Assembly (NCBI GenBank): GCA_010094025.1
Contig: ML991859.1
Coordinates: 33,642 to 97,641 of the forward strand
Direction of reading: 5' to 3'
DNA length: 64,000 nt
Source of the DNA: Viridothelium virens
Taxonomy: Eukaryota; Ascomycota; Dothideomycetes; Trypetheliales; Trypetheliaceae
The notes below the pieces were generated by a model that ran no database searches, was not told where the DNA came from, and saw only the letters and a program-made list of their open reading frames with translations. Below, piece after piece: positions 31,824 through 41,876 of the stretch. Position 1 is the first letter of the stretch, and the number at the start of each line of letters is the position of its first letter. A program made the position numbers and the translations under genes.

Positions 31824-33905
31824 ATGGATCACTCTCCCACAGATGCCTCTTTCGAATCACCGCCCTTTGAACGCAATATTTCACGCTCGAAACAAGCCGC
31901 CTGTATCGCTTGCAGAAGAAGCAAGATCAAATGTCGCCGCAACGAGGGAGAGTTGCGTTGTGAGAAATGCCAGCAGAATGGAGCAGAGTGTATCGTGCCA
32001 GACTATCATGTGGGAAGGCGTAAAGGAGTCAAGAATAAGAGAAGAGGGTTAGAAAAGGCAGTCTATCAAGTCGAACAAGCTCTTGCCAATGCCAAAGCCC
32101 CTCAGGAGTCTGCTGAGTTACAACGTCTCGTGGACCAAAGTCGAAGATTGCAATCGGAGACCGGAACTGAATGGAGCGATGAAATTCCCCATGAAACAGC
32201 GATACCCGGTACCAGTACCAATGAATTGGACGATGCAGAGAATCCCTTGCAGCTGCTTGCACGAGCATCAGATCTACATGTGCCATCGACGAAGCCCACG
32301 GAGCAAACGAACAAGTCTGATGACCCAAGACAAGTCAAATGGTACTTTGCACCGGTTCGGGCAAAATTGGACACTGGTGACGATATTGATCCTGTGGATC
32401 TTGGATTAGCTAGCCCGGAAGAAGCTGACATGCTGTTCCGCTACTTCTTTCACAATTTGTCTCACACCCGTTGGGGTCTTGACCCAATCGTTCATACCGT
32501 CCCATTTGTCCGTAGTCAGTCTGCTTTTCTATTTACCTCCATCATGGCCGCATCCGCACTTTTCGTCCCTTCAGCTGCTGCTTTATGCAAAAGGCTTGCC
32601 AAGCACTGCAAATTTCTTGCAAACCGGGCAATGACTCAGCGATTTCGCTCTGTGGAAATCATCTTGGCTTTTCTGATCAATATTCCTTGGATGTTTCCAG
32701 GTGAACAGTCAGCAGACGACGAAACATGTCTTTATCTCGGGACTGCCATCACAATCTCGATTGACATTTGCTTGGACAAGGTTATTGTACCTTCTGGAAA
32801 TTTTGATGGTAACTTGAATAGTCGGCTACCCAGATCGGACTGTATCGACGATAAAAGGGCACTCTATATGGACGGCTTCTCTGGCGTTGATCCTTCTTCA
32901 GAATGGAGTAAGCGGCTGCTTCGCCGACGAGAAAGAACATGGTTGGCATTATGGAATTTGGAGCGAGGCGTTTGCTTAGCACGTGGTAGACGATACGCAT
33001 GTCCTGTGACACCACTGATCCAGAACTGCGATTCCTGGCATATCTCGAATATAGCAGATTGTCACGACGGGTCAGTAACATCGATGGTTGTCCTGCGGAG
33101 GGATCTCCAAAAGCTCGTTGACAGCGTACGATCAAGATGTGACAATTTCCGTATCATTGATGTTGAGTCTGAAGTTGCCGAATCCATGAAACGCACGATA
33201 GAAGATTTCTTTGATCAGTGGATGTCAATGTGGTCGATTTCCCTTGGAGGAGGTCATCAGAATAATCTACCTCCTTACGTCAAGATTCTTGTTACCCATA
33301 CCATTCTCTCTACCTACTGTATGGTAATCAATCATCCTACCGCGCCCACCAAGGTTAAGAATGTCTTTCATTCTGAGGCACTTTCAGCAGCACTGAAAGT
33401 CATGCGGACAGCTGTGCGAGGAGAATCTGAACTCGAGTCCATGCCAAACAATACGGCGATTATGATTTCGTTCGCTGCATGCTTCGCATTGAAGCTGAGT
33501 AGCGGACCTTTACACCCCAGTATCAAGGACTTGATCATGGAGACTGCGGACATGTTGCAACGAATAGGTGCCACTTCAAGTCATCGTCAAGGAGCGTCCG
33601 TGCTCTATGGTAAATATCTTCAAGAGGTACTCAAGCATAGTACTTTCAAGATTGCTCCAGCAAATACAAACCAGGACCCAAATCTGACTAATGTATTTTC
33701 TACAAACGTCTCTGAGAGTCATATGCAGCTCGCACCTGGATCAAGCGAACCATTGCAATTTTCGGCAATGTCGGACGAACAAATACTGAATGCTATCAAC
33801 GAGACAGGCATTGACATGAATTTGCAAATGGCTGATGCAAGTATCGACGATTTGGCTGGCTTGGACTGGCTTGGCTGGATTGATCCATCGCAGATTAGTA
33901 TTTGA
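31824..33905 (+). CDS. Zn2Cys6 fungal-type transcription factor
   Basis: A nuclear DNA-binding regulator of 693 residues in one exon. The binuclear zinc cluster spans residues 27-56 with cysteines at 27, 30, 37, 46, 49 and 56, spacing C-x2-C-x6-C-x8-C-x2-C-x6-C. It is preceded by a basic stretch (RSKQAACIACRRSKIKC). The linker HVGRRKGVKNKRRGLEKAVYQ leads into a coiled coil for dimerisation (VEQAL...LQRLVDQSRRLQ). The middle homology region is helical, with MLFRYFFHNLSHTRWGLDP and the RRERTWLALWNLERG element common in this class. The C-terminus is acidic (DASIDDLAGLDWLGWID) and could be an activation domain. It is divergent from the AhpD-like gene, so that gene and nearby metabolic genes are candidate targets. 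Confidence 0.92.
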   Translation: MDHSPTDASFESPPFERNISRSKQAACIACRRSKIKCRRNEGELRCEKCQQNGAECIVPDYHVGRRKGVKNKRRGLEKAVYQVEQALANAKAPQESAELQRLVDQSRRLQSETGTEWSDEIPHETAIPGTSTNELDDAENPLQLLARASDLHVPSTKPTEQTNKSDDPRQVKWYFAPVRAKLDTGDDIDPVDLGLASPEEADMLFRYFFHNLSHTRWGLDPIVHTVPFVRSQSAFLFTSIMAASALFVPSAAALCKRLAKHCKFLANRAMTQRFRSVEIILAFLINIPWMFPGEQSADDETCLYLGTAITISIDICLDKVIVPSGNFDGNLNSRLPRSDCIDDKRALYMDGFSGVDPSSEWSKRLLRRRERTWLALWNLERGVCLARGRRYACPVTPLIQNCDSWHISNIADCHDGSVTSMVVLRRDLQKLVDSVRSRCDNFRIIDVESEVAESMKRTIEDFFDQWMSMWSISLGGGHQNNLPPYVKILVTHTILSTYCMVINHPTAPTKVKNVFHSEALSAALKVMRTAVRGESELESMPNNTAIMISFAACFALKLSSGPLHPSIKDLIMETADMLQRIGATSSHRQGASVLYGKYLQEVLKHSTFKIAPANTNQDPNLTNVFSTNVSESHMQLAPGSSEPLQFSAMSDEQILNAINETGIDMNLQMADASIDDLAGLDWLGWIDPSQISI

Positions 33906-34253
33906 CGCCGAATCTCGATTATAGCATTTACCCCATCTCCACGGGCTATGCCAAGGTAAGATAGCAATCACGATCGAAACGCATGAGGAAAAAGTCCATT
34001 CGCAACAGTCACTGACTGTTCAATGCGAAGTCTATTGCACAAGGGTTTCTGGAGCTGTTCACCAGCTTGGATTCGTTCGGGAGGGCACTGTCGAAGACCC
34101 TCTGATATCTACGATATATAATGACTGAACGTTAATTGCAAGTTTCCACTTGATCAGAAGCATCTCAGCAAAAATGCATCTCCAATGCGTCTCATTTCGT
34201 ACGTTTGCTCTCGGACGATACGAGCCTTGTGTCTAGCTACTACGATTTCTGAT
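33906..34253. other. Convergent spacer
   Basis: 348 bases between the 3' ends of the Zn2Cys6 and MDR-reductase genes. Nothing recognised. Confidence 0.4.
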
Positions 34254-35291
34254 TTACAGACCGACAACAACCTTTTTGGCGGATATACCCTTTCTCCAGG
34301 AATCGAGCCCGACTTGCACACTTTCCAGCCCGTGACCAACCACTTCAGGATCGGGAGCGGGAATAAATTTTCCTTTGGCGAGTGCATCTGGTAGGAATTC
34401 CCCGAAGATGGCTTTACCAAGTTCGCTGTCTGACCTCTGAGGGTATATAAATTTCACTTCGACATCACCTCCTTGTAGGTTCTCCGGTACTCTTTGAGCT
34501 GACGCAATAAACTTGACGCAATTGGACCTCGATGCTACCTCGACGCAACGCTCGACCGCTCCATGAAAGCCAATGGCTGCAGCTTCACCGATGGCGTCGA
34601 AGATCCCGGGCATTGATTTTCCATTCAATGCCTCCACTATTTGAGCCACAACGTTGTCATCATTGTAGTCGAATGCTTGGCTTGCTCCTAGCCTTTTGAC
34701 AAACTCAAAATTCTTCTTCGAACATGTGGTAAAAACTTCATAACCAGCAGCGAGAGCCAGTTGGATAGCGTTACTTCCAACACTGGATGAACCTCCCCAG
34801 ACTAGAAGCGTCATCCCCGTCGGTTTTGGATTGATTGAGGGCAGGTCAAGGCCTAGCTGATCCTTTTGGAACAGACCGACTGCTGCAGTGAATAGGCCCA
34901 GAGGTAGTACAGCCGCTTGTTCAAACGAGACGCTATCAGGAATGCCAGAAGCGAAATCCTCTGGCACAACGGGGTATTTCTGGAAGGCGTGGTCGCAATT
35001 TCGTCCACTGTAGAATCCTGTAGCTAAGCCAACTACTCGATCACCTGTCTTTAGGCGCGAACAGGCCGAGCCGACTTCGACGACCTCCCCTGCGATGTCG
35101 GTTCCGAGAATGGTAGGATACTCCATGGGAACAAACGCCAAAGCTTGTAGACCCCAATCGACCGGGTTGATGGCGACGGCCATGTTCTTGATGACTACCT
35201 CATTTGGACCAGGAGATACGTAAGGTGCGGCTTGAACTTCGAATGGTCGGGCTTTAGCTGAGGTGAGCCAGGCGGCGAAATTGGATGCCAT
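34254..35291 (-). CDS. MDR-family oxidoreductase (trans-enoyl-reductase-like)
   Basis: A medium-chain dehydrogenase/reductase of 345 residues in one exon. The N-terminal GroES-like fold contains AINPVDWGLQ and GTDIAGEVVEVG. The NADPH-binding Rossmann motif is LLVWGGSSSVGSNAIQLALAAGYEV. The catalytic-zinc cysteine ligands of alcohol dehydrogenases are missing, as in the fungal LovC/enoyl-reductase group. In that group members either help polyketide synthases in trans or stand alone. No polyketide synthase is in the window, so a stand-alone quinone or enoyl reductase is more likely. The ATG at 35291 fits the family start (MASNFAAWLTSAKARPFEV). Confidence 0.87.
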   Translation of the reverse strand: MASNFAAWLTSAKARPFEVQAAPYVSPGPNEVVIKNMAVAINPVDWGLQALAFVPMEYPTILGTDIAGEVVEVGSACSRLKTGDRVVGLATGFYSGRNCDHAFQKYPVVPEDFASGIPDSVSFEQAAVLPLGLFTAAVGLFQKDQLGLDLPSINPKPTGMTLLVWGGSSSVGSNAIQLALAAGYEVFTTCSKKNFEFVKRLGASQAFDYNDDNVVAQIVEALNGKSMPGIFDAIGEAAAIGFHGAVERCVEVASRSNCVKFIASAQRVPENLQGGDVEVKFIYPQRSDSELGKAIFGEFLPDALAKGKFIPAPDPEVVGHGLESVQVGLDSWRKGISAKKVVVGL

Positions 35292-36720
35292 ATTGAAACG
35301 CTACGGCAATCAGTTCCGTGATATCTTAGAAGGGGTGTTAACGAGCAGTGATTCAACAATCAATTGGAAAGGGGATTTGCTTGCTTGGTCATGCTGTTAC
35401 GACACGATCTTTAATAGTATACGGTTCATTAGGTTGTCGATTAAGTCCCTCTTTAAGTCCGTAATGTCCGAACCGTAAAAGCCTTTCAGCTGCGGAGTAT
35501 GGAGTAAGTGCTGACCTTACGAGAAGCCACAATGTTAGCCAGGCCAGGTTTCTGTAAATGTGTAATGTACGACTGGGACCTTGTTAGAGTTTCCTTCGCT
35601 GGTTTCGATCTTGACTCGCGAGATCTATGTACTTTACATATTTACCTTCACCTTGGTGAGCGGGTAACATCCCCGTGGGCGCACCTTCTCAAATCTGATA
35701 GGAAAATTTCTTCTCTTCCATTGAAGGTAACCTTTCGTGTATTTTGTTAAGATTTCGAAGATTCGAATGCCGACTCTCCCAGTATTGCGTTCATTAAGGG
35801 ACTTTTGGTAGAGCCTGGTGAATGTGTAATTGTCCGCACTGAGGAAAGAATTCCTCGGATAGATGAGATAACCATTGCCTTCAAGTTTGCCTACCTAGAA
35901 TGATGGGATAAGTATACTAATCTTTATTGAGGAGATAAATAAAGGTAGTTTTGCCGTCCGACATTTGTGAAAGCTAAGGAGTACAGACAGAGCTTAGAGA
36001 AACTATACTGGCTTCGATGAAAATACTGCCTATAGAGGAAATATATAAGAATTTGTAGGATTGATGTGAGATAAATTGAGAAGCTCCGTATGAAAAGTTC
36101 AATGACTTGGATGGAAAAGAGGCTGGCTGATAGCCTCGATTCTTACAGTGATCCAGATATGGACTTGTTGTAAGACCCTCAGGTGTTGATATACATTAAG
36201 ATGTATCGAAATATGATTCCTGGCCTTCCCGACGAGCCGAACAACCTGGGAACAAACGCTCGGAGCGACTTTGCGGTTCCGTCTGGAGAATCCCATGCTG
36301 CAGGTTCTTGTGGAAGGCTGGTTCGGTAGAGTAGGAATTCCGCAACCTCGGTTCATCTGAAGCGGGCGGTTTTGCAGCAGCGTAACGAAGAAATTCGCTC
36401 GTACATTTTCGAAAGGTATCATTCTACTCCATCGACCCTACAGCTTCTTGTCCCAAGTTGTACTCAATCAAATGCTGATGCAAGCTTTGGTACAGTTTTA
36501 GTGTTGACGATACGCGAAACCTACCAGCTCGCCTATCTCCTATCTATCCCAGAACAAGTCGACATTTGCAAACCCCATATCCCTCAGAGCCCTCTCGATC
36601 GGTCCTTTCAACGAGCATCCCTGTTGGCGGAATAGCAGAAATCGAGCTCTATCACGAAACGCCCAAACGCAAATATTCGCCGTCTAGATTCTAGGCCGAA
36701 GGGACTACACCGTACAACTC
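35292..36720. other. Divergent spacer, MDR reductase / PanE-like gene
   Basis: About 1.4 kb without a supported gene. Frames at 35508-35750 and 36372-36635 have no recognisable motif. A CGGAGTATGGAGTA motif lies at about 35492. AT-rich from 35900 to 36100. Confidence 0.4.
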
Positions 36721-37743
36721 ATGGCAATTGAAGTACTCATATTTGGAGCTGGAGCAGTTGGTGCATTTTATGGCTCTCGTCTCGCTACTGCGAAAAATGC
36801 AAGAGTATCAGCAGTTTGCCGATCAAATTACAACGCTGTTCGGACGAACGGATTCTCTGTCACATCTCCAAAATATGGAACATATGTATGGCGACCCTCA
36901 AATGTGTTCTCAACCCCTCTAGAGGCACGCAAGAGTGGAATAGCATGGGATTATATTGTCGTCAGTACAAAGGCATTGCCGGATGTGAGCGATGATTCAC
37001 AGTTGCTCGAGGGCCTTGTAGGGAGTCCAACTGCAGTTGTACTTATTCAAAATGGACTTGGAGTTGAAGAACCATATCGAAAGCGATTCCCGCATGCATC
37101 AATCCTTAGCGGCGTGACTGTCGTCTCCGCCGAACAACCCCGTTCAGGGGAGATCAAGCATAGTCGTTGGACTCGCATCAGTGTTGGTCCATATCTGCCC
37201 AATAACGACGCATACAGCTTGAGCAACGAGAACGAAACTGCAACATCTCGGAATTTAACATTCGTCAATTTGCTCGTAGCTGGAGGTATTCAAGATGCTT
37301 CAGCATATTCGCATGAAAAACTCCAGCTCGTTCGCTGGCATAAGATTGCCATCAACGCAGCCTTCAATCCCAGTTCTGTTCTTTGCGGAGGGCCATCCAA
37401 TGCGGTCATGGCGAACGATCCCTTGTTTCACGAGTTTTTGAAGGGCGTCATGGAAGAAGTCCTTGAAACGGGACCAAAGGTCATCGGGCAGCCATTTCCT
37501 TCTGATTTTGCTTCGTCAGATTTACTCTTACGAAGTACTCAAAGGGACCCTACTGGAGGTCGTCCCAGTATGTGGGCTGACTGGGAGCAAGGGAAAATAT
37601 TGGAACTTGAGGTTATCTTAGGAAATCCTATTCGGCTTGCACAAGAGAAAGGGCTTAACATGCCTAGACTACAGAGCCTGTATGCTTTGGCGAGGATGGC
37701 ACAGCGGATGAGAATTGAGAATTCATCCAAGAGCAAAATTTGA
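36721..37743 (+). CDS. Ketopantoate reductase-like protein (ApbA/PanE family)
   Basis: An NADPH-dependent 2-dehydropantoate 2-reductase-like enzyme, 340 residues, one exon. The dinucleotide-binding motif is IFGAGAVGAFYGSRLA at the N-terminus. IQNGLGVEEP, the SGVTVVSAEQ strand and the C-terminal helical domain with the catalytic-type lysine and asparagine (RWHKIAINAAFNPSSVL) follow. The C-terminal GGRPSMWADWEQGKILELEVILGNPIRLA matches the family's conserved substrate-site region. Filamentous fungi carry several paralogues, and only one is normally the pantothenate enzyme. The location in an accessory neighbourhood favours another 2-oxo-acid substrate. Start ATG 36721 is immediately followed by the Rossmann strand, so no leader is present and the enzyme is probably cytosolic. 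Confidence 0.87.
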   Translation: MAIEVLIFGAGAVGAFYGSRLATAKNARVSAVCRSNYNAVRTNGFSVTSPKYGTYVWRPSNVFSTPLEARKSGIAWDYIVVSTKALPDVSDDSQLLEGLVGSPTAVVLIQNGLGVEEPYRKRFPHASILSGVTVVSAEQPRSGEIKHSRWTRISVGPYLPNNDAYSLSNENETATSRNLTFVNLLVAGGIQDASAYSHEKLQLVRWHKIAINAAFNPSSVLCGGPSNAVMANDPLFHEFLKGVMEEVLETGPKVIGQPFPSDFASSDLLLRSTQRDPTGGRPSMWADWEQGKILELEVILGNPIRLAQEKGLNMPRLQSLYALARMAQRMRIENSSKSKI

Positions 37744-37920
37744 TCCGACGCAGTGCCAAATCGAAATGCCATAATCATCGACAGGGCTGGAACTTCCATT
37801 ACGCTATTGAGTCTCTAATTCCCGCAGTACCCGAGCCTTTTCATCATATCCCCTAAGTACGCCGAGGAACGGAGAAATGGTGGCATAAACCCAACCTGTT
37901 CCATGCGAGACCTTCCTAGT

Positions 37921-39630
37921 CTAGATATGGAAGCTGCTAACTTGTGGGACAAGGAAATTGTATGCATCCGATCTAAAATCATCTGAAATGAACGTCGAAT
38001 ATGTCGGATACATGTTCAGTAACTGGTTACTGGAGCTCCACTGAGGCCAATCGGGGTAGATGTTATTACTGTTTGGGTCCAAATCATTCACGAAGCTGAT
38101 ATAATAAGCATGAAATGCCGAAGATGCATAATTGGGCAATAGTCCATAAAAGACCTGAAGAAGGTCACTGCCATGGAAGGTGCCAAGAATTGGAGTTCCG
38201 TAATCGTAACTCGAAAGATACGACCAAGATGGGACATCTGGTTTCACTGAACTTGCAAAGCTGAGGAAGCCCCGTCGTATAAGTGTAAACGTAAGGTCAC
38301 CGAGAATCGCAGCTAAACGCTTGTATTCGGGGTACCAATTGTTTAGATCACCGGTTCGGAATGGAGAGCCATCGGTCGTGATGTCTGGGTATGCAGCTAC
38401 AAGTCCTTGAAGCTGTTCTTGGGTAGCGTCGAAGAAGTAGTATTTGGTAAAGTACTCGACCAGCTCATCCACTGTAGTGATATTAGATTGAAACAAGGCG
38501 AAGAGAGTACCCTCATCTTCTTGATCCCCAATAATAAATGGCACGGACGCATACTGCCCGGCCTTGACAAGAACTTCAGGAGATTGTGTTAAAGCGGTTC
38601 CATCAGGTCGGGGTAGATACGAAAGGGCGACAGAACAATAGCTTAGGAGTCCGCAGACCGAATTGGTGGCATTAAGGAAGGTCTCGTAGTCCACCTCTCG
38701 TAGGCAAGCAAGCGTATCAGTCGCACTGGAACATCCGGCGTACTCAACGACCGTGTTATATACTGCTTGTCCTTTGACACCATCCACTGGATCTGCAGGT
38801 ACTATGCTACCGGAGTTCATGATGCCGGCACGGAATAAGGGGCTACCATTGTAGGTATTGTCTCCATTGTAGAGCAACATTTGATCCATCACGGAGATTG
38901 CACCGGCAGACTCGCCCCAAATGGTGACTTTTGTTTTGTCGCCACCGAATGCCTCAATGTTGTCACTCACCCATTGAAGACCAAGTCGTTGATCCAGCAA
39001 TCCAAGGTTCGCAGAGCCGTCAGCAAGAATCTCCGAGCCAGGTAAGAATCCAAATCCACCCACGCGATAATTCACCGCAACAAAAATTATGGGCTTCCCT
39101 TCATTGATGGACTCCGTTACCCAACTCGCTCCGTTGTACATGGCATTTGAACCGAGTTCAAATCCGCCACCGAAAATCCAAAAGAGTACCGGCAACTTTG
39201 CAGACGCATCGATTCCACTCGGCCGGAAGACATTGATATTGAGGCAGTCCTCACTGGCATCTGTCACGGTTTGGAAGAGGGGCGTGTCTAGGAGCATTCC
39301 TAATTCTGAGGTAGGAATTACACCATTGAGACCGGCATCATCGCTGAAATAAAATTGAGGGCAACCTGGTCCATTTGAGGTTGCGTCAACATTGCCGAGC
39401 GATTCGTTCAACTTCTGAGGTGGCTTTAGCCGAAGAGAACCTGTAGGGGCTTGGGCAAATGGTATTCCTAGATATTGTTCAACCACTCCTCCGACGCCAA
39501 TGATGGTCGCCTCGGGGGAAGGGACAACGACTGTAGGACCAGCTGCCCTGTACTGTACTCTTGTTGGAGTCGCCTGGGCAAGTGTGAGCACGGATAGAAA
39601 AATACAAGACACCTTCATGGTCATGGTCAT
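37921..39630 (-). CDS. Secreted type-B carboxylesterase/lipase
   Basis: An alpha/beta hydrolase acting on carboxyl esters, probably extracellular. One exon, 569 residues from ATG 39630. The first ATGs lie in a duplicated hexamer (ATGACC), so 39624 and 39618 are equally possible starts. A signal peptide is plain ([15 protein letters not shown]). The nucleophile elbow is [11 protein letters not shown] with Ser241. The oxyanion loop is FGGGFELGS, and the conserved [11 protein letters not shown] with its cysteine is present. The acidic residue and [12 protein letters not shown] (catalytic His) follow in the C-terminal half. Conserved cysteines and several N-x-S/T sites fit a secreted glycoprotein. 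Family members include cholesterol esterases and feruloyl esterases; the substrate cannot be told. Confidence 0.9.
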   Translation of the reverse strand: MTMTMKVSCIFLSVLTLAQATPTRVQYRAAGPTVVVPSPEATIIGVGGVVEQYLGIPFAQAPTGSLRLKPPQKLNESLGNVDATSNGPGCPQFYFSDDAGLNGVIPTSELGMLLDTPLFQTVTDASEDCLNINVFRPSGIDASAKLPVLFWIFGGGFELGSNAMYNGASWVTESINEGKPIIFVAVNYRVGGFGFLPGSEILADGSANLGLLDQRLGLQWVSDNIEAFGGDKTKVTIWGESAGAISVMDQMLLYNGDNTYNGSPLFRAGIMNSGSIVPADPVDGVKGQAVYNTVVEYAGCSSATDTLACLREVDYETFLNATNSVCGLLSYCSVALSYLPRPDGTALTQSPEVLVKAGQYASVPFIIGDQEDEGTLFALFQSNITTVDELVEYFTKYYFFDATQEQLQGLVAAYPDITTDGSPFRTGDLNNWYPEYKRLAAILGDLTFTLIRRGFLSFASSVKPDVPSWSYLSSYDYGTPILGTFHGSDLLQVFYGLLPNYASSAFHAYYISFVNDLDPNSNNIYPDWPQWSSSNQLLNMYPTYSTFISDDFRSDAYNFLVPQVSSFHI

Positions 39631-41876
39631 GGTCACGAAGTCTGAAAGTGTTTCAATTTGAAGAATTCAGACACTCATCCGCAGAGGCAAGAAGGGGATC
39701 CTCAGGATAACTCACTCATGTATGCAGTACTTTCCATCTCTTATACTTGCTTTTGCCCTTGGCGTATCCATCTTAGTTCACAAGACTTGCCACTATCCTG
39801 GCTAAGCGAAGTATAATCCGACGCAGCTTCATTAGCCTCCTGTCATGTTCCAATCAGTAAAAGCGCACCAACAACCGGGGGGATTGATAGTATCTTGGGT
39901 GCTGTTTTAATTTTGCGGGGTGCGTCGGCGATTTCTCCTTTTGAGACACCATAGCGATGCTCACGTCCTTTTTTCAACGCCTCGCGAAGATTCATTGGCT
40001 CGAAGTCGAGTAGTTCATCAAAGTAGCCGAAAGCTTTCCGCATCGGTTTCCCTGTGGACCTGCATATCATGACCGGCTCCTTCAGCCCTAAGCACGTGTG
40101 CTCCTTTTTGTCATGCTTAGGGTATGGAGGAAAATGCCGAGGTCGAAACGAAGAGTCTTATTGGCCAGGCATTGGCCTGGACTCGGATATTTTGAGTAGG
40201 AGCCATCAACTCGCTCGGCTCGCTCAATGCATATTCTTGATTTCTGGCTTGTGAAGAATACTACCAGATGGAGAGCATGGCGCTAATCGATACCCGTGAT
40301 TGTGGAGCAGAGGTGGCGGTCTGGTTGTCAGCACACAGAAGTATTCCATGCCACCTTAAGTTCTCATCCAAGCTTTAGCGGTAGAACCCACCGCAAGACT
40401 GGAAGCTTCAAATACCATGATATCACTAGGAGGTGGGATAAGAAAACGCGGATACTCATATGGTTTGTTGATGATGGGCTGGATGATAGTTGAAAGTCCA
40501 CAGGTGGGTACGGCTCGGGAACCCCGTGAAAAACTGAGAATGATTCACATGAGCTTCTCAAGGTATCAAGTCATGTTTACAGGAGCTTCCTAGTCCTTGT
40601 ACCTGGCGACTTAAGTGCATTTCCTTTTGCTCTGGAAACGTGGATATCCACGCATGAGAAGGAAAGAATCTGTCTTCCGCAGCTAAGGTAGGGGACCAGG
40701 ATTTGAAGGCGCATGACTGAGACGGGACGGTACGACGGCTCGCTCGCTCTCCGCGACCCGGCAATGACCAACGGATCTTCTAACCACCTAATTCAGCTGA
40801 AAAGCCGGAAGAAGTGGAGGGGAAGAACTTGTACATGTCGGTAGTCAACTCCGTCTAAGCTGACTTGTGTACGCCTGACTTGATTTGCGACAGTATTTCG
40901 TTCACTTAGTTGGGGACAAAGTGTCTGCGGGATAGCATAGGCCTTTGTCACTTGGATTATTGCGGACTAGTCGAGCAAATGGCGAATGGAGTATTTGGAT
41001 AGAAATTCAAAATCTACCAAGCTGTGGATATCTGCGAACTTTCGCTTCAAGACGATGATCCAAAGATTTTTGTGCCCAATGAGCGAGGATTGAAAGGAAG
41101 GTGACTGATATTTTTAAGTCCACAGCTTTGAGACGCCGCAGCGAATGTCTTTGATATACACACTCTCACCAAGAATGTAACATTGAAAAGGAGGCTGTAA
41201 GAGGAGGGTGTAGGAAAGATTTGGAGAAGCTATCTTGGCGGGAACGGCGGGGCACCAATCCTATCCCCAAATGACAATGGGAACAATGTAGGAAACATTG
41301 TGAAAGCCAAAGCAATCGACCAGCCAATTCTGTCCACTGACGACTTAGATCTATCCATGATCGCAAATCCAGACACGAAGAAGTGTTGCGACATCACGAT
41401 CTTGGCGAACCTTCGTATTATTGAGTCATGGGGAAAGTCAACATGGGTTAAGATTTCCTGCACAGCCACACCTCGCATACGGCCCCTATTTCAGTCAAGA
41501 GATTACCGAAACACCCTAAGGGCGGCGACTGTTCCGAATTATTTGCTACAACATCCCCCATTACGATACAGAGATGCCAAAATGCCGCACCTTTACGTTG
41601 CATGAGTCACCATGTTCGGGTTTTAGCCACTACTTTCCTTGGACAACAACGCATCAAGCCGCGCAAGCCTTTGCTGCGAAGAATACGAGCCGTCCTAAAA
41701 TGCGGGTAGCTCTAGGATTCCGGAACCATGTCCTTCAGGCTGCAGATTTCAGGCACCAATGAAAAAGCGTTGAAATTGATCTCCTCCGACTGAAAGCATG
41801 CCTGATTAACTATTCAAGCAAACTTAACAGCGCAGTCTTCTCCTATCATTTTGCAATTGTCTTAGGCAGTTCATTC
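39631..41876. other. 2.2-kb spacer between carboxylesterase and ABC transporter
   Basis: No supported gene. Frames at 40558-40764 and 41230-41478 (minus) and 41300-41605 (plus) overlap one another and carry no known motif. It probably holds the two divergent promoters and perhaps decayed sequence. Confidence 0.4.

Noticed and set aside
41230-41478. Hydrophobic minus-strand frame that might be a membrane protein
   Set aside because: Short, overlaps a plus frame of similar length, and no family was recognised.
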